From Comamonadaceae bacterium CG12_big_fil_rev_8_21_14_0_65_59_15 (GTDB lineage: Bacteria > Pseudomonadota > Gammaproteobacteria > Burkholderiales > Burkholderiaceae_C): 64,000 nt of DNA. Of the stretch, positions 10,214 to 19,809 are shown one piece after another. The notes beneath the pieces were generated by a model. That model did no database searches and was not told where the DNA came from. It worked only from the letters and a program-made list of their open reading frames with translations. The position numbers were made by a program, and so were the translations under genes. The DNA lies in contig PCUV01000103.1 of assembly GCA_002786915.1 (NCBI GenBank), forward strand, positions 1-64,000. The letters are read 5' to 3'. The number at the start of each line of letters is the position of its first letter. Position 1 is the first letter of the stretch.

Positions 10214-10489
10214 TCAAGACTTTGAAGGCCATGCGTCGTCAAACGACAGGATGTCATCCACCGCAGGCGTGTGGTCTCGTTCAACGAAGTCCATGCCCAC
10301 AAACCCATCCAATGCCTGTGCTACCTCATCCCACCACTCGTCCGGTGTGCGTTTGGGCCGCATGATCACCGAGTCACCTTCGCGCTCGATCGTTACCTCT
10401 TTAGAGTCAAACCGAAATGCCTTGGGCAGGCGTACCGCCTGGCTGCGTCCAGACATGAAGACCTTGGCAGTTTGAAGCGTTGCAGTCAT
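10214..10489 (-). CDS. vapB: VapB-type AbrB/SpoVT-fold antitoxin
   Basis: This is the antitoxin partner of the adjacent PIN toxin. The N terminus [27 protein letters not shown] is the swapped-hairpin AbrB fold of the VapB family. It is followed by [17 protein letters not shown] and a C-terminal toxin-binding tail. The ATG at 10489 is chosen because it yields the exact family N terminus; the reading frame extends further upstream but without similarity. The product is 91 residues. An A/T-rich inverted repeat lies just upstream and is the expected autoregulatory operator. Confidence 0.9.
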   Translation of the reverse strand: MTATLQTAKVFMSGRSQAVRLPKAFRFDSKEVTIEREGDSVIMRPKRTPDEWWDEVAQALDGFVGMDFVERDHTPAVDDILSFDDAWPSKS

Positions 10490-10508
10490 TTTGGACCTCG
10501 TTGCTGAA

Positions 10509-10535
10509 AAGATATATCCCAATGATATATTCTTT
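10509..10535 (-). promoter_or_regulatory. Probable VapBC operator (inverted repeat)
   Basis: AAGATATATC and GATATATTCTT form an imperfect inverted repeat, 20 bases upstream of the vapB start. AbrB-type VapB proteins usually repress their own promoter by binding such repeats. The TATATC block could also serve as a -10 region. Assignment is by position and symmetry only. Confidence 0.5.
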
Positions 10536-10620
10536 TGGCACTGCAAGCGGAAGCACTTGACTGGACTGGACATGACCGCCACTTCAAAACCGTGTCCGAC
10601 ACTTCAAATGCTCGTGATTT

Positions 10621-10668
10621 AGAAGCTGATGACGCCTTTACGATTAGGGCTACAGGCCAATTTTTCAT
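10621..10668. repeat. Dispersed short repeat, near-complete copy
   Basis: The stretch reads from AGAAGCTGATGACGCC to ATTAGGGCTACAGGCC and ends in ATTTTTCA. Its two halves resemble those of the copy inside moeA (35434-35490) read in reverse. It overlaps the stop codon of the second PIN-toxin gene. Confidence 0.45.
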
Positions 10669-11078
10669 AGAATCTCGAAACCTTTTCCGCTCGGCAACCG
10701 GTAACGCGAAAAGTCCCGCACATCCAAGGTCAGGATGCGGTTCACGCCGGTTTCATGCGCTGCCCAATACAAGCTGGCGTCGGCCAAGTCCATCTCGCAG
10801 CGTGCATCAGTGTATGCGCCCATCCAGTCGGCCATGTCCAGCAGGTCTTCGGTGTCAAAGGGGTACACCTGCACCGCGCCCACGCCGATCCAGCGCAACA
10901 ACGCCAGTCGCTCGCGGTCGCCCAACATGTGCGTAGCCTCAGTCACACACGGCCAGGTGGTGTGCAAGCGCCACGGCAATTGCGAGCGCGTAATGACGTC
11001 CCGAAAGTGCACGTGGTGTTTGTCCATAGCGTCAAACAACGCAATCATGGGGCCGGCGTCGAGCAAGGCAACGATCAC
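10665..11078 (-). CDS. Second PIN-domain toxin (VapC family)
   Basis: This is a predicted ribonuclease toxin of 137 residues. The opening MIVALLDAGPMIALFDAMDKHH supplies the first catalytic Asp at position 7. CVTEATHML supplies the conserved Glu, and MDLADASLYWAAHETG the third and fourth acidic residues, before ILTLDVRDFSRYR. This belongs to a different PIN subgroup from the neighbouring VapC, with DAGP in place of DTN. It overlaps its ribbon-helix-helix antitoxin gene by four bases (ATGA), the usual antitoxin-toxin order. It sits between the mutase and meaB genes and is transcribed with them. Confidence 0.88.
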   Translation of the reverse strand: MIVALLDAGPMIALFDAMDKHHVHFRDVITRSQLPWRLHTTWPCVTEATHMLGDRERLALLRWIGVGAVQVYPFDTEDLLDMADWMGAYTDARCEMDLADASLYWAAHETGVNRILTLDVRDFSRYRLPSGKGFEIL

Positions 11079-11395
11079 GCCGCGCCCCCCGTCGGGCGCG
11101 CTGCCAAAACTTGTGCGTAGTCGGCGCTTTCTTGCTCATGCTTGGCACGCAGTTTGTCGCGCAAGGCGGCTTTCTGCGCACCCGGTTCGCGCGGCAACGC
11201 TGCGGCAGCGGGCTGGCCGCTGCGGTACTCGGCCATTTCCTCCATCACCTTGAGGTACAGCTCGCCGGGGTTGTTGCGCCCCAGCGCGCGCTCCACCGCC
11301 TCGATGATGAATTGCGATTTGGTAATGCCGCGTCGCTTGGCGGCTTGCTCCAGCTCTTTTTCCATGAGCGGATCCATGCGTACAGAGACAGCCAT
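11075..11395 (-). CDS. Ribbon-helix-helix (CopG/Arc-type) antitoxin
   Basis: Residues 1-45 (MAVSVRMDPLMEKELEQAAKR, RGITKSQFIIEAVERAL) form a ribbon-helix-helix DNA-binding domain: one beta strand and two helices. The remaining 60 residues are charged and Ala-rich, as expected for a flexible toxin-neutralising region. The product is 106 residues. The ATG at 11395 follows an AGGAG at a good distance. The stop overlaps the start of the PIN-toxin gene, so the two are translated together. It would repress its own promoter, which overlaps the 3' end of the mutase gene. Confidence 0.85.
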   Translation of the reverse strand: MAVSVRMDPLMEKELEQAAKRRGITKSQFIIEAVERALGRNNPGELYLKVMEEMAEYRSGQPAAAALPREPGAQKAALRDKLRAKHEQESADYAQVLAARPTGGAA

Positions 11396-11399
11396 GACA

Positions 11400-11440
11400 G
11401 ACTCCTATTGAAATACGGTATTACAGTATATCAATACTTT
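11400..11440 (-). promoter_or_regulatory. Candidate promoter/operator for the ribbon-helix-helix antitoxin pair
   Basis: A short A/T-rich patch contains partly symmetric ATAC/GTAT blocks (AATACGGTATTACAGTAT) and, on the minus strand, TATACT as a possible -10. It lies in the 47 bases between the mutase stop and the antitoxin start. An internal promoter here would free the toxin-antitoxin pair from the upstream operon promoter. Confidence 0.35.
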
Positions 11441-11442
11441 TA

Positions 11443-13602
11443 TCAAGCTGCCAGCGACTTCTTGATTTGCTCCAGCACGTCTTTGGCGCTGGCGGGTATC
11501 GGCGTGCCCGGGCCGTAGATGCCTTTGACACCGGCTTCATACAGCATGTCATAGTCTTGCCGTGGAATCACCCCGCCGACAAACACCACGATGTCATTCG
11601 CACCCTGTTTTTTGAGCTCGGCAATGATCGCTGGCACCAAGGTTTTATGACCGGCGGCCAGGGTGGAAACCCCCACCGCGTGCACGTCGTTTTCGATCGC
11701 CTGACGCGCGCATTCTTCCGGGGTTTGGAAAAGTGGCCCCATATCGACATCAAAGCCCAGGTCAGCAAACGCGGTGGCGACCACTTTGGCACCCCGGTCG
11801 TGGCCGTCCTGGCCCAGCTTGCTGATCATGACCCGCGGGCGGCGGCCTTGCGCTACTGCAAAGTCGGCTATTTCTTTTTTGAGCTGATCCCAGCCCGCGG
11901 CACTGTCATAAGCGGCTGCATACACACCGGTCACCTTTTGCGTATCGGCGCGGTGGCGGCCAAAGGCCTTTTCCATCGCGTCGCTGATTTCACCCACGGT
12001 GGCGCGCACCCGCACCGCCTTGATGGTCAGGTCCAGAAGGTTACCCGTGCCATTTTTTGCTGCATCTTCAATAGCTGCCAGCGATTGCTGCACTTGCCCG
12101 GCATCCCTTTTTTGCTTGATGGCGTTGAGGCGGGCGATTTGTGAGTCGCGCACCGCCACGTTGTCAATGTCGCGCGCTTCAATGGTGTCCTCGGTCTTGA
12201 GTTTGTACTTGTTGACCCCCACAATCACGTCTTTGCCGCTATCGATGCGCGCCTGCTTTTGCGCCGCCGCCGCTTCAATTTTGAGCTTGGCCCAGCCGCT
12301 GTCCACCGCCTTGGTCATGCCGCCCATGGCTTCGACTTCTTCAATGATGGCCCAGGCCGCATCCATCATGTCTTGCGTCAACTTTTCCATCATGTAGCTA
12401 CCGGCCCAGGGGTCGATCACGTGGGTGATATGCGTTTCTTCCTGGATGATAAGTTGCGTATTGCGCGCGATGCGGGCGGAAAACTCGGTAGGCAGCGCAA
12501 TGGCTTCGTCGAAGCTGTTGGTGTGCAGGCTCTGCGTGCCGCCAAACACCGCAGCCATCGCCTCGATGGTGGTGCGCACCACGTTGTTGTAGGGGTCTTG
12601 CTCGGTGAGCGACCAGCCGCTGGTCTGGCAGTGGGTGCGCAGCATCAGACTCTTGGGCTTTTTGGCGTTGAAGCCTTTCATGATGCGGCACCACAGCAGA
12701 CGCGCCGCGCGCATCTTGGCCACCTCCAGGTAGAAGTTCATGCCGATGGCCCAGAAAAAACTCAGGCGTCCGGCAAAGTCATCGACATCCATGCCTTTGG
12801 CGATGGCCGTCTTGACGTATTCCTTGCCGTCGGCCAGGGTAAAGGCCAGTTCCAGCGCCTGGTTGGCACCGGCTTCCTGCATGTGGTAGCCGCTGATGGA
12901 AATCGAGTTGAACTTCGGCATGTTCCTGGCCGTGTACTCGATGATGTCGCCGATGATGCGCATCGACGGCTCGGGCGGGTAGATGTAGGTGTTACGCACC
13001 ATGAATTCTTTCAGAATGTCGTTCTGAATCGTGCCGCTGAGCTTGTCCTGGCTCACGCCCTGCTCTTCGGCGGCAATCACGTACCCGGCCAACACCGGCA
13101 GCACCGCGCCGTTCATGGTCATCGACACGCTAATTTTGTCAAGCGGAATCTGATCAAACAAAATCTTCATGTCTTCGACTGAATCGATCGCCACGCCGGC
13201 CTTGCCCACGTCGCCCGTCACACGCGGATGGTCGCTGTCATAACCCCGGTGCGTTGCCAGGTCAAACGCCACACTCACCCCCTGCCCGCCGGCGGCCAAC
13301 GCCTTGCGGTAAAACGCGTTGGATTCTTCGGCGGTTGAAAACCCGGCGTACTGACGAATCGTCCAGGGACGCACCGCGTACATGGTGGCTTGCGGGCCAC
13401 GCAAATACGGCTCGAAGCCGGGCAAAGTGTCGGCATAAGGCAAACTGGCCGTGTCAGCTGAGGTGTACAACGGCTTGACCGTGATGCCGTCGGGCGTGAC
13501 CCAGTTCAATGCGTTCACGTCGCCCCCGGGAGCGGACTTGGTGGCCGCTTTGGCCCAGTCGGACAGGTCGGACGGCTGAAATTCGTTGGTCTGTTGGGTC
13601 AT
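11443..13602 (-). CDS. mcm: Methylmalonyl-CoA mutase (adenosylcobalamin-dependent)
   Basis: This enzyme rearranges (R)-methylmalonyl-CoA to succinyl-CoA by a B12 radical mechanism, feeding propionate carbon into the TCA cycle. Residues 1 to about 560 form the substrate-binding TIM barrel ([33 protein letters not shown]). The last 135 residues form the cobalamin domain with [21 protein letters not shown], containing the DxHxxG motif whose His ligates cobalt. At 719 residues it is the single-chain form, a large-subunit type with its own B12 domain. It is first in the minus-strand operon and diverges from a GntR regulator. Confidence 0.96.
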   Translation of the reverse strand: MTQQTNEFQPSDLSDWAKAATKSAPGGDVNALNWVTPDGITVKPLYTSADTASLPYADTLPGFEPYLRGPQATMYAVRPWTIRQYAGFSTAEESNAFYRKALAAGGQGVSVAFDLATHRGYDSDHPRVTGDVGKAGVAIDSVEDMKILFDQIPLDKISVSMTMNGAVLPVLAGYVIAAEEQGVSQDKLSGTIQNDILKEFMVRNTYIYPPEPSMRIIGDIIEYTARNMPKFNSISISGYHMQEAGANQALELAFTLADGKEYVKTAIAKGMDVDDFAGRLSFFWAIGMNFYLEVAKMRAARLLWCRIMKGFNAKKPKSLMLRTHCQTSGWSLTEQDPYNNVVRTTIEAMAAVFGGTQSLHTNSFDEAIALPTEFSARIARNTQLIIQEETHITHVIDPWAGSYMMEKLTQDMMDAAWAIIEEVEAMGGMTKAVDSGWAKLKIEAAAAQKQARIDSGKDVIVGVNKYKLKTEDTIEARDIDNVAVRDSQIARLNAIKQKRDAGQVQQSLAAIEDAAKNGTGNLLDLTIKAVRVRATVGEISDAMEKAFGRHRADTQKVTGVYAAAYDSAAGWDQLKKEIADFAVAQGRRPRVMISKLGQDGHDRGAKVVATAFADLGFDVDMGPLFQTPEECARQAIENDVHAVGVSTLAAGHKTLVPAIIAELKKQGANDIVVFVGGVIPRQDYDMLYEAGVKGIYGPGTPIPASAKDVLEQIKKSLAA

Positions 13603-13756
13603 GGCAATTGGCTTGGTGATAGGGTTGGCTGCGCATTGTCGTCAGCAGAACGGGCGCTGACAAGCAGGGCACCGCAAGGACGGTGTGATCAGATACAAGT
13701 TTACGTTATTTATAATTATTGATGCAAAAAGTTCCACTGAGCTTACAATTTGCTCC

Positions 13757-14404
13757 ATGTCCGAGATGTCATTAGCCCCACGTGCGTTGTATGAAGAAGT
13801 CGCAGAACTGCTGCGCCAGCGCATCTTCAACCGCGAACTGGAACCAGGCAGCTGGATTGATGAGCTGAAAATTGCACAAGACTATGGCATCAGTCGCACG
13901 CCCATGCGTGAAGCACTTAAAGTGCTGGCCGCCGAAGGTCTGGTCACGATGAAGGTGCGCCGCGGCGCATATGTCACCGAAGTGTCCGAGCGTGATCTGG
14001 CCGACGTGTATCACCTGCTGGGTCTGCTCGAATCTGATGCTGCGGCGGCAGTGGCCGACGGCGCCAGCCCTGCACAATTGCAAGCACTGCAATCATTGCA
14101 TGAAGAACTGGAACAGGCGGCGCAGCCCGATCAGCTTAATCGGGAACTTTTTTTTGCAATCAATGAGCGCTTTCATATGCAGCTGCTGGAAATCGCCGAC
14201 AACCGCTGGCGCAATCAGATGGTGGCAGACTTGCGCAAGGTCATGAAGCTCAACCGCCACAATTCATTGCTAAAGTCTGGTCGCATTCAGGAGTCGTTGC
14301 AGGAACACCGCGCCTTGATGCAGGCCCTTAACACCAGGGACAAGGTGTTGTGCCAGCAACGCATGCTGGAACACTTCAAAAATGGACTGGAAGCTGCCAA
14401 TTGA
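13757..14404 (+). CDS. GntR-family transcriptional regulator, FadR/FCD subgroup
   Basis: This is a predicted dimeric repressor. Residues about 8-75 are a winged helix-turn-helix (LYEEVAELLRQRIFNRELEPGSW ... ISRTPMREALKVLAAEGLV). Residues about 85-210 are an all-helical FCD effector domain (DVYHLLGLLESDAAAAVADG and a C-terminal HRALMQALNTRD segment). The ATG at 13757 is chosen because it precedes the winged helix closely; an upstream start would add an A/T-rich, hydrophobic lead. Divergent placement from the mutase makes it a likely regulator of the propionate/methylmalonyl-CoA operon, with itself as second target. The effector is unknown. The stop codon abuts the 3' end of tRNA-Arg on the other strand. 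Confidence 0.88.
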   Translation: MSEMSLAPRALYEEVAELLRQRIFNRELEPGSWIDELKIAQDYGISRTPMREALKVLAAEGLVTMKVRRGAYVTEVSERDLADVYHLLGLLESDAAAAVADGASPAQLQALQSLHEELEQAAQPDQLNRELFFAINERFHMQLLEIADNRWRNQMVADLRKVMKLNRHNSLLKSGRIQESLQEHRALMQALNTRDKVLCQQRMLEHFKNGLEAAN

Positions 14405-14481
14405 TGGCCAGCCCGACTGGGCTCGAACCAGTTACCCCGAACTTAGAAGGTTCGTGCTCTATCCAGATGAGCTACGGGCTG
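14405..14481 (-). tRNA. tRNA-Arg (anticodon UCU)
   Basis: The minus strand folds into a full cloverleaf. The acceptor CAGCCCG pairs with CGGGCTG, the D arm starts TAGCTC, the anticodon loop is CTTCTAA with UCU, and the T arm is CTGG-TTCGAGC-CCAG. The 3' CCA is encoded. It reads AGA codons. Confidence 0.95.
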
Positions 14482-14502
14482 TGATCCAAAGAATAAAACC
14501 GA

Positions 14503-14579
<77 letters not shown>

Positions 14580-14634
14580 ACGGTGCAGATTGTACCGGGT
14601 CACTGCGGCGTCATCGCTGCACATTGAGCAGCAA

Positions 14635-15399
14635 ATGCCAAATACCGAAACGGCTTTGACTTGGTTGCCAGCAGGTGTGGCGTTTCCGCCGGTGCACACG
14701 GCGTGGCGCGCAGACTCCGACGCGCCCGGTCTCCTTTGCGCGGGGGGCGATTTGTCGGTGGCAACCCTTGCGCAAGCCTACCGTCATACGATCTTTCCGT
14801 GGTTCAGCGACGGCCAACCCATCCTCTGGTGGAGTCCAGACCCGCGCATGGTGCTAACGGTTGGCGACTTTCATCTGCGAAACTCCTTCAGAAAACGCCT
14901 GCAGCAGTTTGCCCGCTCTCCCAACTGCGAAATTCGTGTGGACTCGGCGTTTGAAGAAGTCATCCATGCCTGCGCGCAAAGCCTGCGCCAAGGACAGTCG
15001 GGCACATGGATTGTGCCGCCCATGGTGCAAGCCTATACGCAACTGCATCATGCAGGGCTGACACACAGCGTGGAAACCTGGATCGACGGTGCCTTGCACG
15101 GCGGCTTGTATTTTGTGGCACTGGGCAAAGCCGTTTTTGGTGAGTCCATGTTTCATCGCAGCACGGACAGCTCAAAAATTGCCTTGGCAGCGCTGGTAGC
15201 GATGTGCCGACAGTTTGGCGTGACGCACATCGACTGCCAGCAAAACACAGCCCATCTGGTTTCCATGGGGGCGCGTGAAGTTCCGCGTGAATGGTTTCTG
15301 CAACATGTGGCCCATGCCAGCGTGCAGACAGCGCCCAACTGGAGGTTTACCCCCCTATACTGGCAGCGTCTTTTTGCTACCGATAACGCCACATCGTGA
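14635..15399 (+). CDS. aat: Leucyl/phenylalanyl-tRNA--protein transferase
   Basis: Aat adds Leu or Phe from aminoacyl-tRNA to proteins with N-terminal Arg or Lys, marking them for ClpS/ClpAP degradation (the N-degron pathway). Its 254 residues include LLCAGGDLSVATLAQAYRHTIFPW, ILWWSPDPRMVL, HLRNSFRK and GGLYFVALGKAVFGESMFHR. It ends in the C-terminal acetyltransferase-like fold with HIDCQQNTAHLVSMGA. The ATG at 14635 gives the normal start (PNTETALTWLP); a longer frame begins in the tRNA promoter region and is not needed. It overlaps the bpt gene by four bases. Confidence 0.95.
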   Translation: MPNTETALTWLPAGVAFPPVHTAWRADSDAPGLLCAGGDLSVATLAQAYRHTIFPWFSDGQPILWWSPDPRMVLTVGDFHLRNSFRKRLQQFARSPNCEIRVDSAFEEVIHACAQSLRQGQSGTWIVPPMVQAYTQLHHAGLTHSVETWIDGALHGGLYFVALGKAVFGESMFHRSTDSSKIALAALVAMCRQFGVTHIDCQQNTAHLVSMGAREVPREWFLQHVAHASVQTAPNWRFTPLYWQRLFATDNATS

Positions 15400-16139
15400 A
15401 CGACTCCTTGCACCTGGCTCACGCTGGACTACAGTCCTACGCCACCGCCAGCTACGCCTGTAGCTATTTGCCCGGCAAGCGGGCACGCTCCCAGGTGATG
15501 GCGCCCAGCGAACTCATCGACGACGCGGCCTACGCGCAACTTATTGCAAATGGATTCAGGCGCAGCGGAACCTTTGTTTACCGCCCGCACTGTGATGCGT
15601 GTCAGGCGTGCCAGTCGATCCGCATACCGGTGGCAGATTTTGTGCCCTCGCGCAGCCAAAGACGCGCCTGGCGTCAACACGCGCAACTTTGCGCCCGCAT
15701 CATCGACCCGGTTTTTTCTGCGGAACACTACGCCCTGTATAGCCGTTACCAACGCGCGCGTCACGCTGGCGGCGGCATGGACGTCGATGACGTGGCGCAG
15801 TACCAGGATTTTTTGATTGAAAGCCAAGTGACGTCGCTGATGGTGGAATTCAGGCAGCCCGAGGCAGGCCTAACGCCTGGCCCGCTCAAGATGGTGTCGG
15901 TGATCGACCAGCTCGACGACGCGCTATCGGCGGTATATACGTTTTACGCACCCGACGCGCACCAGTGTTTGGGCACTTACAACGTACTGTGGCAAATCGA
16001 ATTGGCGCGCAGCCTGGGTCTGACTTACGTGTACCTTGGCTACTGGATTGATGGTTGCCAGAAAATGTCTTACAAGTCGCGCTTTACCCCGCACGAGTTG
16101 CTGACGCAGGGGCGCTGGTATGTCAACGATCCCAACTGA
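15396..16139 (+). CDS. bpt: Aspartate/glutamate leucyltransferase (bacterial Ate1-like)
   Basis: Bpt transfers Leu from leucyl-tRNA to proteins with N-terminal Asp or Glu, complementing Aat in the same degradation route. The product has the Ate1-type N-terminal cysteines in YACSYLPGKRARSQVM and HCDACQACQSIRIPV. Its C-terminal transferase domain includes LGTYNVLWQIELARSLGLTYVYLGYWI and the ending KSRFTPHELL. The length of 247 is typical. The start is a GTG that overlaps the aat stop (GTGA), so the pair is translationally coupled. Confidence 0.94.
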   Translation: MNDSLHLAHAGLQSYATASYACSYLPGKRARSQVMAPSELIDDAAYAQLIANGFRRSGTFVYRPHCDACQACQSIRIPVADFVPSRSQRRAWRQHAQLCARIIDPVFSAEHYALYSRYQRARHAGGGMDVDDVAQYQDFLIESQVTSLMVEFRQPEAGLTPGPLKMVSVIDQLDDALSAVYTFYAPDAHQCLGTYNVLWQIELARSLGLTYVYLGYWIDGCQKMSYKSRFTPHELLTQGRWYVNDPN

Positions 16140-16183
16140 CGCGCTATTTCACCAAGTAAAATTAGAGGGCTCAAAGAAAAAAT

Positions 16184-16963
16184 ATGCGCAAAACTGATCC
16201 AACGACCCCTGCTACACCCACCGTCCAGGTGATTGAACGCATGTTCACACTGATCGACATCCTCGCCGCACGTGAGGATGCCATGTCGCTCAAGGAAATT
16301 AGTGAAAAAGCCGGATTGCACGCATCGACGACCCATCGCATCCTGAACGATCTGGCCACCGGCCGATTTGTGGACCGACCACAGTCGGGCACGTACCGGC
16401 TGGGCATGCGCTTGCTGGAACTGGGCAACTTGGTCAAAAACCGCCTCAACGTACGCGACGCTGCGGTCGCGCCAATGCACGAACTACACCGTATGACACA
16501 ACAGCCAATCAACTTGAGCATGCGCCAAGGAGATGAAATTGTGTATATCGAACGCGCTTTCAGCGAGCGCTCTGGCATGCAAGTGATACGCGCTATTGGG
16601 GGCCGGGCGCCGTTGCACCTCACGTCCGTTGGCAAACTTTTTCTGGCCAGCGATGATCCGCACAAGATTCGCGCCTACGCGGCGCGCACCGGCTTAAGCG
16701 GTCACACCAAAAACAGCTTGACACAGTTGCCCGCGCTTGAGCGTGAGCTGGCACGCGTCAAGCGCGAAGGCTACGCCAATGACAACGAAGAGCTGGAGTT
16801 AGGCGTACGCTGCATGGCAGCAGGTATTTACGACGACCAAGGACGCCTGGTGGCCGGGCTGTCGGTGTCTGCACCTGCGGGCCGCATGGATGAGACTTGG
16901 CTGCCACGACTCAAATCGACGGCCGAGGAAATTTCACACCGATTGGGCTTTCAATCTCGCTGA
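16184..16963 (+). CDS. IclR-family transcriptional regulator
   Basis: The 259-residue protein has an N-terminal winged helix-turn-helix (VIERMFTLIDILAAREDAMSLKEISEKAGLHASTTHRILNDL is its span, residues about 12-55). A C-terminal IclR effector domain follows, from about residue 90 to 255 (PMHELHRMTQQPINLS, RAPLHLTSVGKLFLA, ELELGVRCMAAGIYDDQGR, AGLSVSAPAGRM). Such proteins control catabolic or central-carbon genes. The gene stands alone between bpt and a convergent D,D-peptidase, so the target and ligand cannot be read from context. Confidence 0.9.
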   Translation: MRKTDPTTPATPTVQVIERMFTLIDILAAREDAMSLKEISEKAGLHASTTHRILNDLATGRFVDRPQSGTYRLGMRLLELGNLVKNRLNVRDAAVAPMHELHRMTQQPINLSMRQGDEIVYIERAFSERSGMQVIRAIGGRAPLHLTSVGKLFLASDDPHKIRAYAARTGLSGHTKNSLTQLPALERELARVKREGYANDNEELELGVRCMAAGIYDDQGRLVAGLSVSAPAGRMDETWLPRLKSTAEEISHRLGFQSR

Positions 16964-16992
16964 TTGGCGCAACGCAGCCGGGTCTGACCCAG

Positions 16993-18054
16993 TCAGATCG
17001 CCGACGATTCTGGCGCTAGCGCAACCTCTTTGCGCACCGCTACATTCCCAGCGGACTCGAGCCAGCGTCGAACACGTTGCGCATCGGCGATGCGGGTGAG
17101 AGAGCCCGCCGAGTCAAGAAAGACCATGATCAGATTACGACCCGCGATGCGCGTCTGCATCACCAGGCAGCGCCCGGCTTCAGCAATGTAACCTGTCTTC
17201 TGCAAACCAATATCCCACGCCGGATTGCGCACCAATCGGTTGGTATTGTTGAACTGGACCGAACGGCGCCCGAGTGCCACCGCAAAACTTGGCGAAGTCG
17301 TCAACTCGCGCAGCAGCGGGTACTGCGACGCAACGTCCACCAATTTGGCCAAATCATGCGCGCTAGACTTGTTTTGACTGGACAAACCCGTCGGTTCAAC
17401 GTACACCGTGTCTTTCATGCCCAAGGCGCGCGCCTTGCTGTTCATGGCGCTTACAAAAGCACTCATACCCCCCGGATAGGTACGCCCCAGCGCGTGCGCA
17501 GCTCGGTTTTCACTGGACATCAACGCCAAGTGCAGCAATTCACCCCGGGTCAGCGTGCTCCCCACCGACAGGCGTGAGCGACTGCCTTTTTCAGTGTCGA
17601 CGTCATCTTGAGTAATCACAATCTGCGCGTCCATGGGCAACTTGGCTTCGTCCACCAACAAGCCGGTCATTAGCTTGGTAAGCGAGGCAATGGGTAGCAC
17701 GGCTTTGTCGTTCTTACTATAGAGCACTTGGTTGGTTTGCTGATCGACGACCAACGCCACGCTCGACCTGAGTTGTAGTTCATCCGGCGTAGCGCGCAAA
17801 CCCGCTATTTGCCCATTGGAAGGCGTCTCCCGCACAAGCACAGCCTTGCGGGCAACGCGTCGTTTGCTAACCCGAACCGTCTTTTTAGCTTTACCAATGC
17901 CAGCTTTGCCCGCATAAACTTTGCTGACGCGCAGGTTTGTCGTCGCCGCCTGCGCCGTCAACACAGGCGCCACCAGCAGCCCGACCAAAACGCCCAGCAA
18001 GCACAAAAATCTGCTGGGTGTCTTGCACAATGAAACCTGAAAAAAATGCTGCAT
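16993..18054 (-). CDS. pbpG: D-alanyl-D-alanine endopeptidase (PBP7/8-like, peptidase S11)
   Basis: This is a periplasmic enzyme that cleaves peptidoglycan cross-links. An N-terminal hydrophobic segment (residues 15-36, ending TAQA) acts as a signal peptide. A basic linker follows (residues about 42-75). The catalytic motifs are Ser124-x-x-Lys127 in ASLTKLMTG, Ser181-Glu-Asn183 in MSSENRAAH, and KTG in LQKTGYIAEAG. The length of 353 is close to PbpG-type enzymes. It has no operon partner: it converges with the IclR gene and lies 112 bases after leuA. A D,D-carboxypeptidase activity is the alternative reading. Confidence 0.9.
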   Translation of the reverse strand: MQHFFQVSLCKTPSRFLCLLGVLVGLLVAPVLTAQAATTNLRVSKVYAGKAGIGKAKKTVRVSKRRVARKAVLVRETPSNGQIAGLRATPDELQLRSSVALVVDQQTNQVLYSKNDKAVLPIASLTKLMTGLLVDEAKLPMDAQIVITQDDVDTEKGSRSRLSVGSTLTRGELLHLALMSSENRAAHALGRTYPGGMSAFVSAMNSKARALGMKDTVYVEPTGLSSQNKSSAHDLAKLVDVASQYPLLRELTTSPSFAVALGRRSVQFNNTNRLVRNPAWDIGLQKTGYIAEAGRCLVMQTRIAGRNLIMVFLDSAGSLTRIADAQRVRRWLESAGNVAVRKEVALAPESSAI

Positions 18055-18166
18055 GATTCAAGCTCCGGGCCGTCGGTTTACCAAGGCTCGGAGTTTACGC
18101 GCAAAAAGATGCATTGTGACAAGTACTTGCACCACTTTCTTCAACCAAAACAAAAGATATAACAAA

Positions 18167-19705
18167 TCATCCTTGCGCTGCCACGCGATCCACCTGACTG
18201 GACAACTTGTTCAATGCACTGATATAGGCCTTAGCTGAGGCCACCACAATGTCGGGGTCAGCGCCCACACCGTTGACAATGCGACCGCTGTTTTGCAAGC
18301 GCACGGTCACTTCACCCTGGCTTTCGGTAGAGCCGCTGATGGCATTGACTGAATACAGCACCATCTCGCTACCGCTTTTGGCATTGGTCTCAATCGCCTT
18401 GAGCGACGCATCCACCGGACCATTTCCGTTGGCCTGGCCACTCACCTCTTTGCCGTCCATCGTGATAACGACCGTCGCTTGTGGCAATTCGCCTGTTTCA
18501 CTGTGCTGCGACAGCGACACAAAGCCGTAACGGTCGCTACCGTGCTGCACGCTTTCTTCGCTCACCAAGGCCAGAATGTCCTCGTCAAAAATCTCGCTCT
18601 TGCGATCAGCCAGATCCTTGAACTTGGCAAACGCCAAATTAACCTCGGCCTCGCTGTCCATTTGCACGCCCAATTCCTGCAAACGTTGCTTGAACGCATT
18701 GCGTCCGCTGAGCTTGCCCAAAATCATCTTGTTGGCCGACCAGCCCACGTCCTCTGCACGCATGATTTCGTAGGTATCGCGCGCTTTCATGATGCCGTCC
18801 TGGTGAATGCCAGCGGTATGCGCAAAAGCATTGGCACCGACAATGGCCTTGTTGGGTTGCACCACAAACCCGGTAGTTTGACTCACCATGCGACTGGCCG
18901 CCAATATCTGGGACGCATCGACACCCACGTCCAGATCAAAATAATCACGCCGGGTACGGATGGCCATCACCACTTCTTCCAGGCTACAGTTACCCGCGCG
19001 TTCACCCAGACCATTGATGGTGCACTCGACCTGACGCGCCCCCCCAATCTTGACACCTGCCAGTGAATTTGCCACGGCCATACCCAGATCATTGTGGCAG
19101 TGCACCGACCAGATGGCCTTGTCCGAGTTGGGCACGCGCTGGCGCAGGGATCGAATGAAGTTGCCGTACAGCTCGGGGATGGCATAGCCCACGGTGTCAG
19201 GTACATTGATGGTGGTGGCACCTTCGTTGATGGCAGCTTCAATCACCCGGCACAAAAAGTCTTCTTCGCTGCGGTAAGCGTCTTCAGCACTGAACTCCAC
19301 ATCGGCCACCCGGTTGCGGGCAAAGCGCACCGCCAGCTTGGCCTGCTCCAGCACTTGCGCGGGCGTCATGCGCAACTTCTTTTCCATATGCACGGGAGAC
19401 GTGGCAATAAAGGTGTGGATGCGCGCCCGGCTTGCACCTTGCAGGGCATCCGCCGCGCGCGAAATGTCGCGATCATTGGCACGCGACAAAGAACAGACAG
19501 TTGAGTCCTTGATGTGCTTGGCTATGGCCTGGATGCATTCAAAATCACCGTTGGAACTGGCTGCAAAACCGGCTTCGATGACGTCCACCTTCAAGCGCTC
19601 CAGTTGGCGCGCAATGCGCAGTTTTTCATCACGTGTCATGGACGCACCAGGCGACTGTTCGCCATCGCGCAAGGTCGTATCAAAAATCACTAATTTATCG
19701 GTCAT
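18167..19705 (-). CDS. leuA: 2-isopropylmalate synthase
   Basis: LeuA joins acetyl-CoA and 2-oxoisovalerate, the first committed step of leucine synthesis. The 512 residues carry the HMGL-like TIM barrel with [16 protein letters not shown] near the N terminus and the metal-binding His-x-His in [21 protein letters not shown] follows, then a helical linker and the C-terminal regulatory dimer domain (about 390-512) that binds leucine for feedback inhibition. It is preceded by a leucine leader peptide and an attenuator on the same strand, so both transcript and enzyme appear leucine-regulated. The other leu genes are not in the window. Confidence 0.97.
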   Translation of the reverse strand: MTDKLVIFDTTLRDGEQSPGASMTRDEKLRIARQLERLKVDVIEAGFAASSNGDFECIQAIAKHIKDSTVCSLSRANDRDISRAADALQGASRARIHTFIATSPVHMEKKLRMTPAQVLEQAKLAVRFARNRVADVEFSAEDAYRSEEDFLCRVIEAAINEGATTINVPDTVGYAIPELYGNFIRSLRQRVPNSDKAIWSVHCHNDLGMAVANSLAGVKIGGARQVECTINGLGERAGNCSLEEVVMAIRTRRDYFDLDVGVDASQILAASRMVSQTTGFVVQPNKAIVGANAFAHTAGIHQDGIMKARDTYEIMRAEDVGWSANKMILGKLSGRNAFKQRLQELGVQMDSEAEVNLAFAKFKDLADRKSEIFDEDILALVSEESVQHGSDRYGFVSLSQHSETGELPQATVVITMDGKEVSGQANGNGPVDASLKAIETNAKSGSEMVLYSVNAISGSTESQGEVTVRLQNSGRIVNGVGADPDIVVASAKAYISALNKLSSQVDRVAAQG

Positions 19706-19752
19706 GACAGTTCTCCAGGGTTTTCAAAGAATTCGCATCGTTGGCAACAGGC

Positions 19753-19785
19753 AAAAAAAAGCCCGCTGCGGGTGGCATGCGGGCT
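19753..19785 (-). terminator. Transcription attenuator of leuA
   Basis: On the minus strand, AGCCCGC pairs with GCGGGCT and is followed by eight T residues, 48 bases before leuA. Its loop contains CCACCCGC (19775-19768), complementary to GCGGGTGG inside the leader peptide gene (19826-19819). Pairing of those two blocks would trap the 5' arm of the terminator and form an antiterminator. Confidence 0.85.
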
Positions 19786-19809
19786 AGTTTGGGTTGCTGC
19801 AATCAGGCG

